DNA from: Metabacillus dongyingensis
GTDB lineage: Bacteria > Bacillota > Bacilli > Bacillales > Bacillaceae
Assembly: GCF_019933155.2 (NCBI RefSeq)
Contig: NZ_CP082944.1
Span: forward strand, 3,784,001 to 3,848,000
DNA: 64,000 bases
Reading direction: 5' to 3'
Shown here: piece after piece, positions 46,390-56,748 of the stretch
Numbering within the stretch: position 1 is the first letter of the stretch
Layout: each line of letters opens with the position of its first letter
Notes under the pieces: generated by a model
The model's input: only the letters and a program-made list of their open reading frames with translations
Databases searched by the model: none
Told to the model about the DNA's origin: nothing
Made by a program: the position numbers and the translations under genes

Positions 46390-47367
46390 CTATTTTACCC
46401 CAAGTATTTCTCCTGCAAACGAAACTTGACCGATTCTTTTAAACTTTTCATAGCGATGCTGAATTAATTGAGGTCCATCCAGCTTTAACAGCTCTTTAAG
46501 GGAAGCATGAAGGACTTTATCCATATTTTTTGCCTGTTCAGATACATCCTTGTGTGCGCCGCCTTTGACTTCATTGATAATTTGATCGATGACGCCAAGC
46601 TTCTTCAGATCAGGTGCTGTGATTTTCATTGTTTCCGCGGCTTTTTTTGCAAGCCCTGCATCCTTCCATAAAAGAGCAGCTGCTCCTTCTGGCGATATAA
46701 CAGAGTAAGTGGAGTTCTCAAGCATATGAATATGATTTCCAACTCCCAGCGCCAGCGCTCCGCCGCTGCCGCCTTCCCCAATTACAATACAGATAACCGG
46801 AACTGATAATCCAGCCATTTCAAATAAGTTTTTGGCGATGGCTTCGCTTTGGCCCCGTTCTTCTGCTGCCTTGCCGGGATAAGCCCCTTTTGTATCAATA
46901 AAGCAGATAATCGGACGGTTGAATTTTTCAGCCTGATGCATTAACCGCAATGCTTTGCGGTAGCCTTCCGGATGAGGCATTCCGAAGTTCCGGCGTATAT
47001 TCTCTTTCGTATCTTTGCCGCGCTGATGTCCTATTACCGTTACAGGAAGCCCGTCGTATTTTGCGATGCCCCCTACAATAGCTTCATCGTCGCCGTAATA
47101 GCGGTCACCATGGATCTCAAAGAAATTCGTAAAAAGTTTTTCAATATAATCCAAAGTTGTCGGGCGGTTAGGATGTCTTGCAATTTGCACTCGATCCCAA
47201 GGCTGCAAATTTGTATAAATATCTTTTTCAAGCTTTTCCAGACGGCCTTCAAGCTTCACAATCTCAGCTGAAAGGTCTACATCGGTATTTTTTGTAAATT
47301 CTTTTAGCTCTGAAATTTTTCCCCTTAACTCTGTTACAGGTTTTTCAAACTCCAGTTCTCCTACCAT
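46390..47367 (-). CDS. accA: Acetyl-CoA carboxylase carboxyltransferase alpha subunit
   Basis: A 325-residue carboxyltransferase subunit that with AccD moves CO2 from carboxybiotin to acetyl-CoA, the first committed step of fatty acid synthesis. Marks: [22 protein letters not shown] near 68, [23 protein letters not shown] near 109, and [13 protein letters not shown] near 206, the oxyanion-hole region. Overlaps accD by 7 bases. Its cofactor is biotin, which connects it to the bio genes in this window. Confidence 0.97.
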   Translation of the reverse strand: MVGELEFEKPVTELRGKISELKEFTKNTDVDLSAEIVKLEGRLEKLEKDIYTNLQPWDRVQIARHPNRPTTLDYIEKLFTNFFEIHGDRYYGDDEAIVGGIAKYDGLPVTVIGHQRGKDTKENIRRNFGMPHPEGYRKALRLMHQAEKFNRPIICFIDTKGAYPGKAAEERGQSEAIAKNLFEMAGLSVPVICIVIGEGGSGGALALGVGNHIHMLENSTYSVISPEGAAALLWKDAGLAKKAAETMKITAPDLKKLGVIDQIINEVKGGAHKDVSEQAKNMDKVLHASLKELLKLDGPQLIQHRYEKFKRIGQVSFAGEILGVK

Positions 47368-48224
47368 GAAGATCCACCGCCTGACGTATGAAGTTCGAGG
47401 ATGTTTGAAAGAGTTTCTTTCATATCCAATCGATTAATAACGGCATCAAGCTGGCCGTGTTTCAATAGAAATTCTGCCGTCTGAAAATCTTCAGGCAGGT
47501 CCTCTCTGATTGTCTGTTCAATAATTCTTCTTCCTGCAAACCCAATCAATGCACGGGGTTCTGCAAAATTGTAATCGCCAAGAGATGCAAAGCTTGCTGA
47601 AACTCCGCCTGTCGTCGGATGTGTCATAACAGAGATGATCAAACCTCCGTTATTGCTGAACATTTTTAGTGCAGAGCTCGTCTTTGCCATTTGCATTAAA
47701 CTGAGAACACCTTCCTGCATTCTTGCACCGCCCGAAGCTGTAAAGATAATAAATGGCAGCTCCCGGTCATTTGCACGCTCTATCGCTCTAGTAATCTTTT
47801 CGCCGACAACCGATCCCATGCTGCCCATCCTGAAGCTTGCATCCATGATGGCAACGACTGTATTATTGCCGTTTATCGTGCCTTCTCCGGTCACAACCGC
47901 TTCATTTAAATTTGTTTTTTTGCGGTCTTTTTCTACTTTTTCCATATAACCTGGAAAATCCAGCGGATTTTCTGAAACCATTTCTTTATCGAACTCTGAA
48001 AATGAATGTTCATCAAATAAGCTTTTAATTCTTTCTCTGGCATTCATGGTGTGATGATGGCCGCAATTCATGCACACTCTCAAGTTTTTATTCAATTCTT
48101 TAGAGTACATAATCTTTTTACAGCTAGGACACTTTGTCATTATTCCTTCTGGAACATCATGCTTTGCCTGCTCAGAAGGAATGGATGCATATTTCTTCTT
48201 TTTCGAAAACAAATCCTTTAACAA
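47361..48224 (-). CDS. accD: Acetyl-CoA carboxylase carboxyltransferase beta subunit
   Basis: A 287-residue subunit with an N-terminal zinc ribbon ([15 protein letters not shown] and [11 protein letters not shown], four cysteines), then the crotonase-like core ([21 protein letters not shown] near 123, [18 protein letters not shown] near 158, [13 protein letters not shown] near 202). Translation of accA is coupled to it by overlap. Confidence 0.97.
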   Translation of the reverse strand: MLKDLFSKKKKYASIPSEQAKHDVPEGIMTKCPSCKKIMYSKELNKNLRVCMNCGHHHTMNARERIKSLFDEHSFSEFDKEMVSENPLDFPGYMEKVEKDRKKTNLNEAVVTGEGTINGNNTVVAIMDASFRMGSMGSVVGEKITRAIERANDRELPFIIFTASGGARMQEGVLSLMQMAKTSSALKMFSNNGGLIISVMTHPTTGGVSASFASLGDYNFAEPRALIGFAGRRIIEQTIREDLPEDFQTAEFLLKHGQLDAVINRLDMKETLSNILELHTSGGGSSW

Positions 48225-48390
48225 AACGTTGCCTCCTTTTCTATGAAAATAATTCGGTGTCTTTAGAAATGATCTCTTTTAGCCATATCTATCTACTTTA
48301 ACGAACCATCTTCAATTTTTTTGTAAAAAGGTGTCATGTCCTATTCGACATTTTCTTTAACCTATCGGAATTCATTAATTCCAGCATCTA

Positions 48391-48450
48391 TCTGCCTAAC
48401 TTTTCGGTCAGAGCTTTTTCTGCCTGTCGGAGCTGACCAGGGCGCTTGAG
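48391..48450 (-). repeat. Shortened structured repeat, copy I, overlapping the end of the GntR gene
   Basis: On the minus strand it reads AAGCGCCCTGGTCAGC, CGACAGGCAGAAAAAG, then AGTTAGGCAG: the left third and the right edge of the repeat, with the middle missing. It supplies the last 14 or so codons and the TGA of the GntR gene. Confidence 0.7.
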
Positions 48451-49064
48451 TTTTTCTTGCTTGTTAGAGTGTAAAAAGATTCAAAAACCATCTTTTCATC
48501 TTTTGAAGCAAGTCCGTCAATTATTTTTTCATAAAAAATGGCGCTGACTGAATGCTGATCCGTCTGTATTACTTTTAAATACTCATTCAGTACAGTCCAT
48601 ATCCTGAGTAAAAGATAGTTGTCCGACAGCTGCATGAACTTAGCCATAATTTCCATATGTCCCAGGTTCTGCTTCTGAATAGCGATGGCGAGATTCTTTA
48701 ACTCTTCACCATTATTATCTTTCTCAAGCAATAGCTTTAATGCATTTGATTCCAAAAGAACGTTCATTTCGATTAAATCGGCGATAGCATTCTTATCCTG
48801 TAAAATAAACGTTCCGAGAATTTCAACAAGAGCATTTTCGCGGAAATCCTTAATATAAGTTCCATCACCGCGTCTTGTTTCAATCATTCCAAGCAGCTCG
48901 AGCGCCCGAAGTGCTTCTCTGACTGATGATCTTCCTGCATTTAAACGTTCTGCGAGCTCTCGTTCAGATGGTATTTTATCTCCTGCTGAAAGACCGTCTT
49001 CGTGGATAAAGGACCTGATTTGACGAAGTATCTCAATATACACTTTCGACTTCGGTTCAGTCAC
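48408..49064 (-). CDS. FadR-subfamily GntR transcriptional regulator
   Basis: A 218-residue regulator with an N-terminal winged helix (GDKIPSERELAERLNAGRSSVREALRALELLGMIETRRGDG is the GntR signature; here given as PSERELAERL near 32 and SVREALRALELLG near 47) and an FCD-type all-helical effector domain. It lies directly after ytsJ (10 bases) and before accDA, so it may respond to a carboxylate or acyl-CoA signal; the ligand is unknown. The C-terminal 14 residues (NSSALVSSDRQKKL) are encoded by repeat copy I and are probably not ancestral. The start is GTG 49064 with a weak ribosome-binding site. Confidence 0.85.
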   Translation of the reverse strand: MTEPKSKVYIEILRQIRSFIHEDGLSAGDKIPSERELAERLNAGRSSVREALRALELLGMIETRRGDGTYIKDFRENALVEILGTFILQDKNAIADLIEMNVLLESNALKLLLEKDNNGEELKNLAIAIQKQNLGHMEIMAKFMQLSDNYLLLRIWTVLNEYLKVIQTDQHSVSAIFYEKIIDGLASKDEKMVFESFYTLTSKKNSSALVSSDRQKKL

Positions 49065-49074
49065 TGTACACCAC

Positions 49075-50310
49075 TCACTTTGTGTCGATGATCGCTAACT
49101 GTTTAGTCTTCTCAGCTATTTCATTTGGGTCAGCCTTTAATCTTGCCACACCAGTTTCCATCGCTGCTTTGGCTACTGCTGCAGCTACAGCAGGAGCAAC
49201 ACGTGCATCGAATGGAGCCGGAATGACATAATCAGCGGACAATTCTTCTGCACTTATTAATGAGGCAATCGCTTCTACAGCGGCAATTTTCATTTGTTCG
49301 TTAATATGTGTAGCACGAACATCAAGTGCACCTCGGAAAATTCCCGGGAACGCAAGAACATTGTTGACTTGGTTTGGGAAATCTGAACGGCCTGTGCCAA
49401 TAACCATCGCTCCTGCTTCTTTTGCATCACTTGGCATGATTTCTGGCACTGGATTCGCCATCGCGAAAATAATTGGATCCTTTTTCATGGCAGCAATCAT
49501 TTCTTTTGTTAACGCACCCTCAACTGAAACGCCAATAAATACGTCCGCATCTTTAATGACATCTGCCAATGAGCCTTCAGCACGGTCACGGTTCGTAAAT
49601 TTTGCTACTTCCGCCTTCACATTATTCATGCCAAATGAACGTCCTTCAAAGATCGCACCTTTTGAATCGCACATAATGATATCGCGCACGCCATAGCGGT
49701 ATAGAAGCTTGATAATTGCTATCCCTGCTGCACCTGCTCCATTTGCAACCACTTTAATGTTAGACATTTGTTTTCCTGTAAGCTTAAGTGCATTCACAAG
49801 TCCTGCAACAGTTACAATAGCAGTTCCGTGCTGATCATCATGAAAAACAGGAATGTTTGTTTCTTTCTTCAATCTCTCTTCAATAACGAAACAATTCGGT
49901 GCTGCAATATCTTCAAGATTGATGCCTCCGAATGTAGGCTCAAGCAATTTGACCGTTTCTACAATTTTATCCACATCTGTCGTATTCAAACAAATCGGAA
50001 ATGCATCAACTCCCGCAAAGCTTTTGAATAGGACCGCTTTGCCTTCCATTACCGGGAGTGCTGCCTCTGGCCCGATATTTCCAAGGCCAAGCACGGCAGT
50101 GCCATCTGATACTACTGCTACCATGTTGCCTTTCATTGTATAATCGTACACTTTATTTTTGTCGTCATAAATTTCCTTACAAGGTTCAGCGACCCCTGGA
50201 GAATAAGCTAAGCTTAAGTCTTTAGCATTTCTGACTGGTACTTTTGATTTTGATTCTAGCTTTCCTTTATGAATTAGATGCATATGTAATGCTTCTTCTC
50301 GCAATGACAT
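49075..50310 (-). CDS. ytsJ: Malic enzyme (YtsJ type)
   Basis: A 411-residue malate oxidoreductase making pyruvate, NADP-preferring in B. subtilis YtsJ. Marks: [15 protein letters not shown] near 33, [21 protein letters not shown] near 53, the metal site [17 protein letters not shown] near 129, [21 protein letters not shown] near 152, and the Rossmann GAGAAGIAI near 190. The start is ATG 50310 behind AAGGAGTGAGAAG. It sits between dnaE and the GntR gene. Confidence 0.96.
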   Translation of the reverse strand: MSLREEALHMHLIHKGKLESKSKVPVRNAKDLSLAYSPGVAEPCKEIYDDKNKVYDYTMKGNMVAVVSDGTAVLGLGNIGPEAALPVMEGKAVLFKSFAGVDAFPICLNTTDVDKIVETVKLLEPTFGGINLEDIAAPNCFVIEERLKKETNIPVFHDDQHGTAIVTVAGLVNALKLTGKQMSNIKVVANGAGAAGIAIIKLLYRYGVRDIIMCDSKGAIFEGRSFGMNNVKAEVAKFTNRDRAEGSLADVIKDADVFIGVSVEGALTKEMIAAMKKDPIIFAMANPVPEIMPSDAKEAGAMVIGTGRSDFPNQVNNVLAFPGIFRGALDVRATHINEQMKIAAVEAIASLISAEELSADYVIPAPFDARVAPAVAAAVAKAAMETGVARLKADPNEIAEKTKQLAIIDTK

Positions 50311-50433
50311 CTTCTCACTCCTTAGGGTCATATTGGAGGTGGTCTGACCACTCCAGCCAATAATAAATCATAACATATTTTTAGTTATTGTAAAGTCTTG
50401 TATTTTATAACTTACCGTTTAAATGTGCCGGAT

Positions 50434-53400
50434 TTATTCTTTCACTGCAACATTCTGATTGCCCAAAAGGTCTTTCAGCTCAGATAAACATCGGTCATTC
50501 CCATCCACAAAGTAGTCTCTTGGCAGCTGGACGGTTCTTTTGTCCTTCTCATAATAGAGAAAAACAGGTGTGCTGCCGCGATGACGTTTGAGAGTATCTT
50601 GTACAGTCTGCAGTTTCCCTTCAGCCAGATGAGTCTCTTCAATTTTAAGGAATAGTGTTTTCGTTCTTTTCTCGAGATCCTGGGTAGTCTCTGCATCCGA
50701 TATAATCAGCTGCATCCGATCGTTGCGATTCTCAATCTTCCCGCTGAGTACAGCGACTTTTCCTTGAGAAAAGATTTCACCTGCTTTAGTATAAACAGAC
50801 GGAAAAGCCACCGCTTCAAGTTCCCCGCTCTCATCACTTAATGCAAGAAACGCCATAACCTCACCTTTTTTTGTCCGGATTGTGCGTATTGCTGTAATAA
50901 ATACCCCAATCTTCACCTTTTGATGAAGTAATTGCCGGGCATCACTGATTTTTACAATCCCATACCTATTAAATAAAAATGAGTGCGCTGATGCAGGATG
51001 ACTTGAAAAGTAAAATCCCAGTGCTTCCTTTTCGAATTTAAGCATTTCTTCAATTTTGAACGGTTCAACTTCTATATATTTCGGCTTTATACTAAATTCT
51101 TCCTCTTCTAAAAATAAATCATATTGATTTTCATCATCTGAAGAAAAAAGGGCTGCATGCTCGATAGCTAAATCAAGACTCGCAAGGAGCGTAGATCTTT
51201 CCACTTCAAACTCATCCATTGCACCTGAAAAGATAAGAGATTCCATCACTTTTCGGTTGACGATTTTCGTTGATACCCTCACACAAAAATCAAATAGATC
51301 GGCAAACTCCCTTTTCTTTCTTGCCTGATATATTTCTTTAACAGCATTTGTTCCAACATTTTTAATTGCATTCAGACTAAACCGGATGCTGCCCTTTTCT
51401 ACAATAAAAGGATATTCGCTCCTGTTAATAGATGGCGGCAAGACAGCAACACCTCGCTGCTTGGCCTCTCTAATATATTGAGCCACTTTTTCATCATTGC
51501 CGATCACACTTGTTAAAAGCGCCGCCATAAAATAAACAGGGTAATGGGCCTTTAAATAAGCAAGCTGAAACGAAATCATGCTGTAGGCAACAGCATGGCT
51601 CCTGTTAAATCCGTAGTTGGCAAATTTAACAATTAAATCATAAATACTGTTTGCAGAAACTTCATCATAGCCGTTATTAATGCAGCCTGATACAAAATGT
51701 TCTCTTTCCTGATCAAGCATCTCTTTAATTTTTTTTCCTACTGCTCTTCTCAATAAATCAGCTTCACCCAAAGAAAACCCAGCCATTTTCGAAGCTATTT
51801 CCATGATTTGCTCCTGATACACGATTACCCCATTGGTTGTCTTTAAGATAGGCTCTAGAGCAGGGTGCGGGTATTCGATCTTTTCTCTCTGATGCTTCCG
51901 ATTTATAAATAGAGGGATATTTTCCATTGGCCCCGGGCGAAAAAGGGCATTTACGGCCACTATATCTTCAAGATCAGTTGGTTTCAGCCGTCTAAGAACG
52001 CTCCGCATTCCATCAGACTCCAGCTGAAAGACCCCAGTTGTATCTCCTTGCCCGAGAAGTTCAAATGTTTCTTCATCCTTATATGAAATTTGGGAGAAAT
52101 CGATTTTCTTTTTCTCATTCCGTTCAATAAGACCTGTTATTTTTTCGATTAGTGTCAAGTTTCTCAATCCAAGAAAATCCATTTTCAGCAAACCGAGGTC
52201 TTCAAGGTAATCCATCGAAAACTGAGTTAAATAAATGCCGTTGTGCCCATCCTGAATGGGAATGATGTCCGTTAACGGCTCGCTGCTGAGCACTACACCG
52301 GCAGCATGTGTGGATGTATGGCGCGGAAGCCCTTCTATCTTCATGGCCGTTTCATAAATTTTCTTATAAAGATCCGATTCCGAAAGAAGGCTTTGCAGAT
52401 CTTTGGACTCTGAATAAGCCTGCTTTAAAGTTGTACCTGGTTTAGAAGGAATGAGTTTGGCCAATACATCTGATTCTTTTGCTGATGCTCCCATGACTCT
52501 CCCGACATCCCGAAGCGAAGCTTTAGCTGCAAGCGTACCGAATGTCACAATTTGAGCAACATGCATGGACCCGTATTTTTCTGCAACATAGGCAATCATT
52601 TCATCCCGTTTTGTATCAGGAAAATCAATGTCTATATCGGGCATGTTGATTCGTTCCGGATTTAAAAACCGTTCAAATAAAAGATGGTGTTCTATCGGAT
52701 CTACATCTGTAATCTTTAATACGTATGCTACAAGGGATCCTGCAGCAGACCCCCTCCCAGGTCCCGTCAAAATGTGATGATCGTGGGCATACTTCATAAA
52801 GTCCCAAACGATTAAGAAATAATCACTGAACTTCATTTGTTTAATAACATCCAGTTCATACTCGAGCCTTTTAAAATATGTATCTTTGGGTTCTGAAAAA
52901 CGGTGTTTCAATCCTTGCAGGCAGAGTCTCTCCAAATATTCATCAGGCGATTGGCCGCCTGGTGCAGGGTATTTCGGAAGCTGTGTTTTTCCAAGCTCAA
53001 GAGATACATTACATTCTTTTGCAATCTTCAGCGTATTCTCCAAGGCTTCGGGACAATCTTGAAAAAGTTCAGCCATTTCAGACGGTGATTTAAAATAATA
53101 CTGATTCGAAGGCAATGCATAATCGCTGTCATCTTCCATTTTTGAGCCATTTTTAATAGACAGCAAACAATTATGTGCAAAGGCATCCTCTTTTTCTATA
53201 TAATGAACATCATTTGCTGCTACAAGCGGAAGGCCTGTCTGAATGCTTATTTGGAGCAGTTCTTCAGCCATTTTAAGTTCATCATGAAGGAAATGCTTTT
53301 GAGCAGATAAATAAAAGTCTCCTTCATTAAAAAGGCTTCTGTATATCTTTAAAATCTTGACTGCTTCTTCACTGTTTCCCTCTTGTATATACTTTTCAGC

Positions 53401-53796
53401 AAGCCCAGTTCTTCCAGGGGTAAACGCAATTAAACCGCCGCTGTAGGATTTCAGCCATCTGCTCTTAATTCCTTCAGGCGATTTTGTTTGCAGAACACTG
53501 CTTATTTTCAATAGATTCCGGTAGCCGTCGTTATTTTTAGCAAGCAATACCAGGGGATACCCTGTAGTTTCATCGGTCTCCTCTAAAATGACTGAAGCTG
53601 TCAGTCCGATAATTGGCTTTATGCCGTGTTTTTTGCATTGTTTATAAAAAGCAATCGCTCCATACATCGTGTGAAAATCTGTAATAGCGAGAGCCTTTAA
53701 TTGAAATGATTCAGCTTTTTCAATTAACTTGTTAATTCTTGCTGAACTGTTCAGCAGACTGTAGGCACTTTGAACTTGAAGGTGAACAAATGGCAA
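50434..53796 (-). CDS. dnaE: DNA polymerase III alpha subunit DnaE
   Basis: A 1120-residue DnaE polymerase. The N-terminal PHP domain is FVHLQVQSAYSLLNS with FHTMYGAIAFY. The polymerase core shows GPGRGSAAGSLVAYVLKITD and the catalytic aspartates in NMPDIDIDFPDTKRDE near 387, then HTSTHAAGVVLS. The HhH and OB-fold domains are C-terminal. In Gram-positives DnaE extends RNA primers before PolC takes over. No downstream gene overlaps; repeat copy J lies upstream. Confidence 0.97.
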   Translation of the reverse strand: MPFVHLQVQSAYSLLNSSARINKLIEKAESFQLKALAITDFHTMYGAIAFYKQCKKHGIKPIIGLTASVILEETDETTGYPLVLLAKNNDGYRNLLKISSVLQTKSPEGIKSRWLKSYSGGLIAFTPGRTGLAEKYIQEGNSEEAVKILKIYRSLFNEGDFYLSAQKHFLHDELKMAEELLQISIQTGLPLVAANDVHYIEKEDAFAHNCLLSIKNGSKMEDDSDYALPSNQYYFKSPSEMAELFQDCPEALENTLKIAKECNVSLELGKTQLPKYPAPGGQSPDEYLERLCLQGLKHRFSEPKDTYFKRLEYELDVIKQMKFSDYFLIVWDFMKYAHDHHILTGPGRGSAAGSLVAYVLKITDVDPIEHHLLFERFLNPERINMPDIDIDFPDTKRDEMIAYVAEKYGSMHVAQIVTFGTLAAKASLRDVGRVMGASAKESDVLAKLIPSKPGTTLKQAYSESKDLQSLLSESDLYKKIYETAMKIEGLPRHTSTHAAGVVLSSEPLTDIIPIQDGHNGIYLTQFSMDYLEDLGLLKMDFLGLRNLTLIEKITGLIERNEKKKIDFSQISYKDEETFELLGQGDTTGVFQLESDGMRSVLRRLKPTDLEDIVAVNALFRPGPMENIPLFINRKHQREKIEYPHPALEPILKTTNGVIVYQEQIMEIASKMAGFSLGEADLLRRAVGKKIKEMLDQEREHFVSGCINNGYDEVSANSIYDLIVKFANYGFNRSHAVAYSMISFQLAYLKAHYPVYFMAALLTSVIGNDEKVAQYIREAKQRGVAVLPPSINRSEYPFIVEKGSIRFSLNAIKNVGTNAVKEIYQARKKREFADLFDFCVRVSTKIVNRKVMESLIFSGAMDEFEVERSTLLASLDLAIEHAALFSSDDENQYDLFLEEEEFSIKPKYIEVEPFKIEEMLKFEKEALGFYFSSHPASAHSFLFNRYGIVKISDARQLLHQKVKIGVFITAIRTIRTKKGEVMAFLALSDESGELEAVAFPSVYTKAGEIFSQGKVAVLSGKIENRNDRMQLIISDAETTQDLEKRTKTLFLKIEETHLAEGKLQTVQDTLKRHRGSTPVFLYYEKDKRTVQLPRDYFVDGNDRCLSELKDLLGNQNVAVKE

Positions 53797-53852
53797 TCTA
53801 TGTTCCCATCCTTTCTGACAGCTATAAATTGTATAAAATTTTGTTCATCTAT

Positions 53853-53902
53853 GTCTAGCTCCACCGCCTGACTACTTGGCCAGAACGGCTCCGCTTTTCT
53901 AA
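53853..53902 (-). repeat. Internally deleted structured repeat, copy J
   Basis: On the minus strand GAAAAGCGG is joined directly to AGCCGTTCTGGCC and continues to TCAGGCGGTGGAGCTAGAC. The left arm and inner hairpin are missing. Confidence 0.75.
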
Positions 53903-54013
53903 CAATCCCATAGTAATATTATATTCCTGTTTGAAAAGTGACACAAATTGAAGCTTTCTCATCACATACTTCCCACTGTTTGTCCATATACATTAGTAAG
54001 GGGATGATGAAAA

Positions 54014-54352
54014 ATGGAGGTTAAAGAAGCTTTTATACCAGCCTTTATTAATAGTTATTTTATAGCGCTCGGAGTAATCTTAGGCGGTTCAATCATCGGC
54101 GGCGTAGGAGCATACTTAGCCGGAGAGCCTCCTCTGTCAACGATTTACAGCCTTGCAAACAGATTGAAAATTTGGGCGCTTGTCGCTGCAATCGGCGGTA
54201 CGTTTGATACGTTTTACAGCTTTGAAAGAGGATTTTTCGAAGGTGAAACACGGGATGTCATCAAGCAGATTCTGCTTATTATATCAGCAATGGGCGGGGC
54301 ACAGACTGGCTGGCTTCTTATTTCATGGCTGACACAGGAGCAGCCTCAATGA
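54014..54352 (+). CDS. ytrH: Sporulation membrane protein YtrH
   Basis: A 112-residue membrane protein with three hydrophobic segments (SYFIALGVILGGSIIGGVGAYL near 13, LKIWALVAAIGGTFDTFYSFE near 45, QILLIISAMGGAQTGWLLISW near 84). It matches the YtrH family, which is made under SigE in the mother cell and needed for efficient sporulation. Overlaps ytrI by ATGA. Divergent from dnaE. I did not find a convincing SigE promoter. Confidence 0.92.
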   Translation: MEVKEAFIPAFINSYFIALGVILGGSIIGGVGAYLAGEPPLSTIYSLANRLKIWALVAAIGGTFDTFYSFERGFFEGETRDVIKQILLIISAMGGAQTGWLLISWLTQEQPQ

Positions 54353-54852
54353 GAATACCGCCTTTATACAAAAGACCTTCCTGGCAGCGACTTTTCGCAG
54401 GAATGGTTCTCGGCGCCGTCGTCAGCTGGTGTATCTTTCTCTTTATTTACGGGGAATGGCAGGAAGAGCTTATTACCAAGATTGAAGATCAGGCATATAC
54501 AATTGAGGAATTAAAAAAAACAAATATAAGCTATAAAGAAGAAATTGAGACTCTTAATAAAATAAATCAGGAAAAACTGAGGGTCCAAAACATCCATGTG
54601 ACACTGATCAATGGGGAAAGGTATCAATTCACGTCACTTATGACCTATATGATCCAAGATCATGTAAAAGAGGATATTTCTGACGTCATTGCAAAGGATT
54701 TGGAAAGTGTTTATAAAAGCCGGAAGCTGATGAAAAAAGCCATTGAAAATAAGGTATATAAAATTGATGACAAGCAGTATAAGGTAGAAATTGAGGAAAT
54801 GTTCATATACACCACTCTTTTCATTGAGCTTAAAGTAGCATTCGCAAAGTAG
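54349..54852 (+). CDS. ytrI: Sporulation membrane-associated protein YtrI
   Basis: A 167-residue protein with one N-terminal membrane anchor (LFAGMVLGAVVSWCIFLFIYG) and a coiled-coil region (QEELITKIEDQAYTIEELKK), then an alpha/beta domain. Partner of YtrH in B. subtilis sporulation. The start is ATG 54349 in the ATGA overlap; an upstream in-frame opening at 54325 lies within ytrH coding sequence. Confidence 0.9.
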   Translation: MRIPPLYKRPSWQRLFAGMVLGAVVSWCIFLFIYGEWQEELITKIEDQAYTIEELKKTNISYKEEIETLNKINQEKLRVQNIHVTLINGERYQFTSLMTYMIQDHVKEDISDVIAKDLESVYKSRKLMKKAIENKVYKIDDKQYKVEIEEMFIYTTLFIELKVAFAK

Positions 54853-55020
54853 AAACCGGGACTTAACGAACCGAACAAATGGCTCAAGTATAAACATATC
54901 TAAATAAATTGAATTATTTTTTGAAATTTCAATTAATTAAATCGCACTCCCTCGCGTCTTTGGGGTAAAATGGTAATAGCATCAGACCCGGTCACCCACT
55001 ATAAAGAAGGAGGGAATGTG

Positions 55021-55203
55021 ATGTATGTATTAAATCACAAAAAGATGGCCCGCGAAAAAGCAGAACGGCTGAAAGAAGGTTTCTCCGCTTATGCAGAGTC
55101 TGCGGAGCTCGCTTCATTAATTAAAAAAGAACTGCTTTCACAAGGACTGACCTTCCATGAAGATTCTACAGAATTTGGATATTGGTTTATTCCTGTTAAA
55201 TAA
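55021..55203 (+). CDS. ytzJ: Small conserved protein YtzJ
   Basis: A 60-residue soluble protein (MYVLNHKKMAREKAERLKEG, then LTFHEDSTEFGYWFIPVK) resembling B. subtilis YtzJ and found in the same place beside nrnA. Function unknown. The start is ATG 55021 after AAGGAGGGAATGTG; an in-frame opening at 54970 has no ribosome-binding site. Confidence 0.8.
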   Translation: MYVLNHKKMAREKAERLKEGFSAYAESAELASLIKKELLSQGLTFHEDSTEFGYWFIPVK

Positions 55204-55208
55204 AGCGA

Positions 55209-56144
55209 TTAACCCTGACACACCTTTTCGAGATCTGCTAGAACCTGCTTTGCTTCTTCCCAATTATAAATCGATGCCCCGGAAGCAAGCGGGTGACCTC
55301 CGCCGCGGTATTTCTTTGCCAATTCATTGATAATCGGTCCTTTAGATCTTAATCGTACTCTAATTTGATCGGATTCCTCTACAAAGAAGACCCATGCCCG
55401 AAGACCTTCAATATTGCCAAGCATACCAACCAATTGTGAAGCCTCAGAAGCACTTACTTCAAATTTATCGAGAATTTCTTTTGTCAGGATCATCGAGGCA
55501 GCACCGGAAGATGACAGTTTGAAATTTTGCAGAACGTATCCGCTCAGCTTTGCAGCATTCACCTTTGTCTTATATAACTCATCATAAATTTCAGTGAAAG
55601 CAAAGTTGTACTCGACTAGCTCACTTGCGTATTTCAGCGTTTTTTTCGTTGTGCTCGGAAAAAGAAAACGGCCTGTATCTCCCACTATGCCTGCATAAAT
55701 CAGCTGAGCTGCTTTATCAGGCAAAATAAGTCCATCTTCTTTCCCTGAAAGATAAAATTCATAAATCATTTCACTGACAGAACTTGCATTTGTATCAACC
55801 CATAATAGATCTCCATACGGATCTTCATTAGGATGATGATCAATCTTAATTAATTTCGCGCCTGTATGGTAGCGCTGATCACAAATACGCTCCTGATTGG
55901 CTGTATCACAGACAATCACTAAAGCGCCCTCAAAATCCTGGTCTGTTACGGTGTCCATTTTGTACAAAAATTCAAGAGTCGGCTCCCCAAGTCCCGCAAG
56001 TAAAACTTTCTTATCAGGAAATGATGCTTTAATGATTTCAGCTAATCCGCACTGTGATCCGTATGCATCCGGATCAGGCCGCACATGCCTGTGAATAATG
56101 ATCGTTTGATTTTCTTTTATGGCTGACAGTATTTCACTTTTCAT
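55209..56144 (-). CDS. nrnA: Bifunctional oligoribonuclease/PAP phosphatase NrnA
   Basis: A 311-residue DHH-DHHA1 phosphoesterase that degrades nanoRNAs (2-5 nt) and hydrolyses 3',5'-phosphoadenosine. The DHH metal motifs are IIIHRHVRPDPDAYGSQCGL near 15, VIVCDTANQERI near 81, IDHHPNEDPYGD near 105 and AGIVGDTGRF near 151. The DHHA1 nucleotide-binding motif GGGHPLASGA is near 283. It is convergent with ytzJ. Confidence 0.95.
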   Translation of the reverse strand: MKSEILSAIKENQTIIIHRHVRPDPDAYGSQCGLAEIIKASFPDKKVLLAGLGEPTLEFLYKMDTVTDQDFEGALVIVCDTANQERICDQRYHTGAKLIKIDHHPNEDPYGDLLWVDTNASSVSEMIYEFYLSGKEDGLILPDKAAQLIYAGIVGDTGRFLFPSTTKKTLKYASELVEYNFAFTEIYDELYKTKVNAAKLSGYVLQNFKLSSSGAASMILTKEILDKFEVSASEASQLVGMLGNIEGLRAWVFFVEESDQIRVRLRSKGPIINELAKKYRGGGHPLASGASIYNWEEAKQVLADLEKVCQG

Positions 56145-56291
56145 ATGTAATCTCCTTTGCGTACCTGCTTATAGACTAATTAAATCATAAAAACCACCGT
56201 GCAGAAAAGCGAATCTTCTCTTTGGTTATGGCAATTCACTGCAAGAATGATTAAAATAGAGGATGTAAGTTTAATATGGAGGTTTTACTTA

Positions 56292-56588
56292 ATGCCTGTA
56301 TTCGTAATTCTGATCATCTTTGCATTTTCCTTTTATCTCTTCTATAAAGTGAAATTCTACAGAACAAAAAAACCTATGGAGAAGCAGTGGCTCTCTGCAA
56401 AATCAAGCATTGCACTTGGAATTTTCGTCTTTTTCTTTGGACTCAATCAATTATTTCTTTTTCATTCAACTGTATCATTAGTCGTTGGAATCATTTTTAT
56501 GATCGTCGGACTCGCCAGCAGCTGGGCAGGATATAAAGCTTATAAACATTATTTGCCTTTTGCCGTCAAGGAATCCAAACAAGGCTGA
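56292..56588 (+). CDS. ytpI: YtpI family membrane protein
   Basis: A 98-residue protein with three membrane segments and the YtpI-like sequence MPVFVILIIFAFSFYLFYKV, then AKSSIALGIFVFFFGLNQLF and AGYKAYKHYLPFAVKE. Function unknown. ATG 56292 follows GGAGGTTTTACTTA; the frame opens 93 bases upstream without a ribosome-binding site. Divergent from nrnA. Confidence 0.88.
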   Translation: MPVFVILIIFAFSFYLFYKVKFYRTKKPMEKQWLSAKSSIALGIFVFFFGLNQLFLFHSTVSLVVGIIFMIVGLASSWAGYKAYKHYLPFAVKESKQG

Positions 56589-56593
56589 TTAAA

Positions 56594-56677
56594 AAAGCGG
56601 AAGCGCCTTGGTCAGTGCAGGCATGGCAGAGCCTGCACTGACCGGGGAGTTAGGCGCTGCCGCCTGCCATCAAAATG
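56594..56677 (+). repeat. Compact structured repeat, copy K
   Basis: Outer arms AGCGCCT (56602-56608) and AGGCGCT (56652-56658), and a perfect 13-base inner stem GGTCAGTGCAGGC (56610-56622) with GCCTGCACTGACC (56631-56643). It retains the fold of the family with a changed and shorter interior. Confidence 0.85.
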
Positions 56678-56710
56678 CAGAATGTTATACTTTCTTATTA
56701 CTTAAAAAAG

Positions 56711-56736
56711 AAAAAGGACGGCTCTCCGTCCTTTTT
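56711..56736 (-). terminator. Terminator after ytoI
   Basis: Perfect 11-base stem AAAAAGGACGG (56711-56721) with CCGTCCTTTTT (56726-56736). Confidence 0.9.
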
Positions 56737-56748
56737 TAGATATCAGCA

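Noticed and set aside
53930..54013. SigE promoter before ytrH
   Set aside because: CATATACAT could be a -10, but the expected -35 element is not recognisable.
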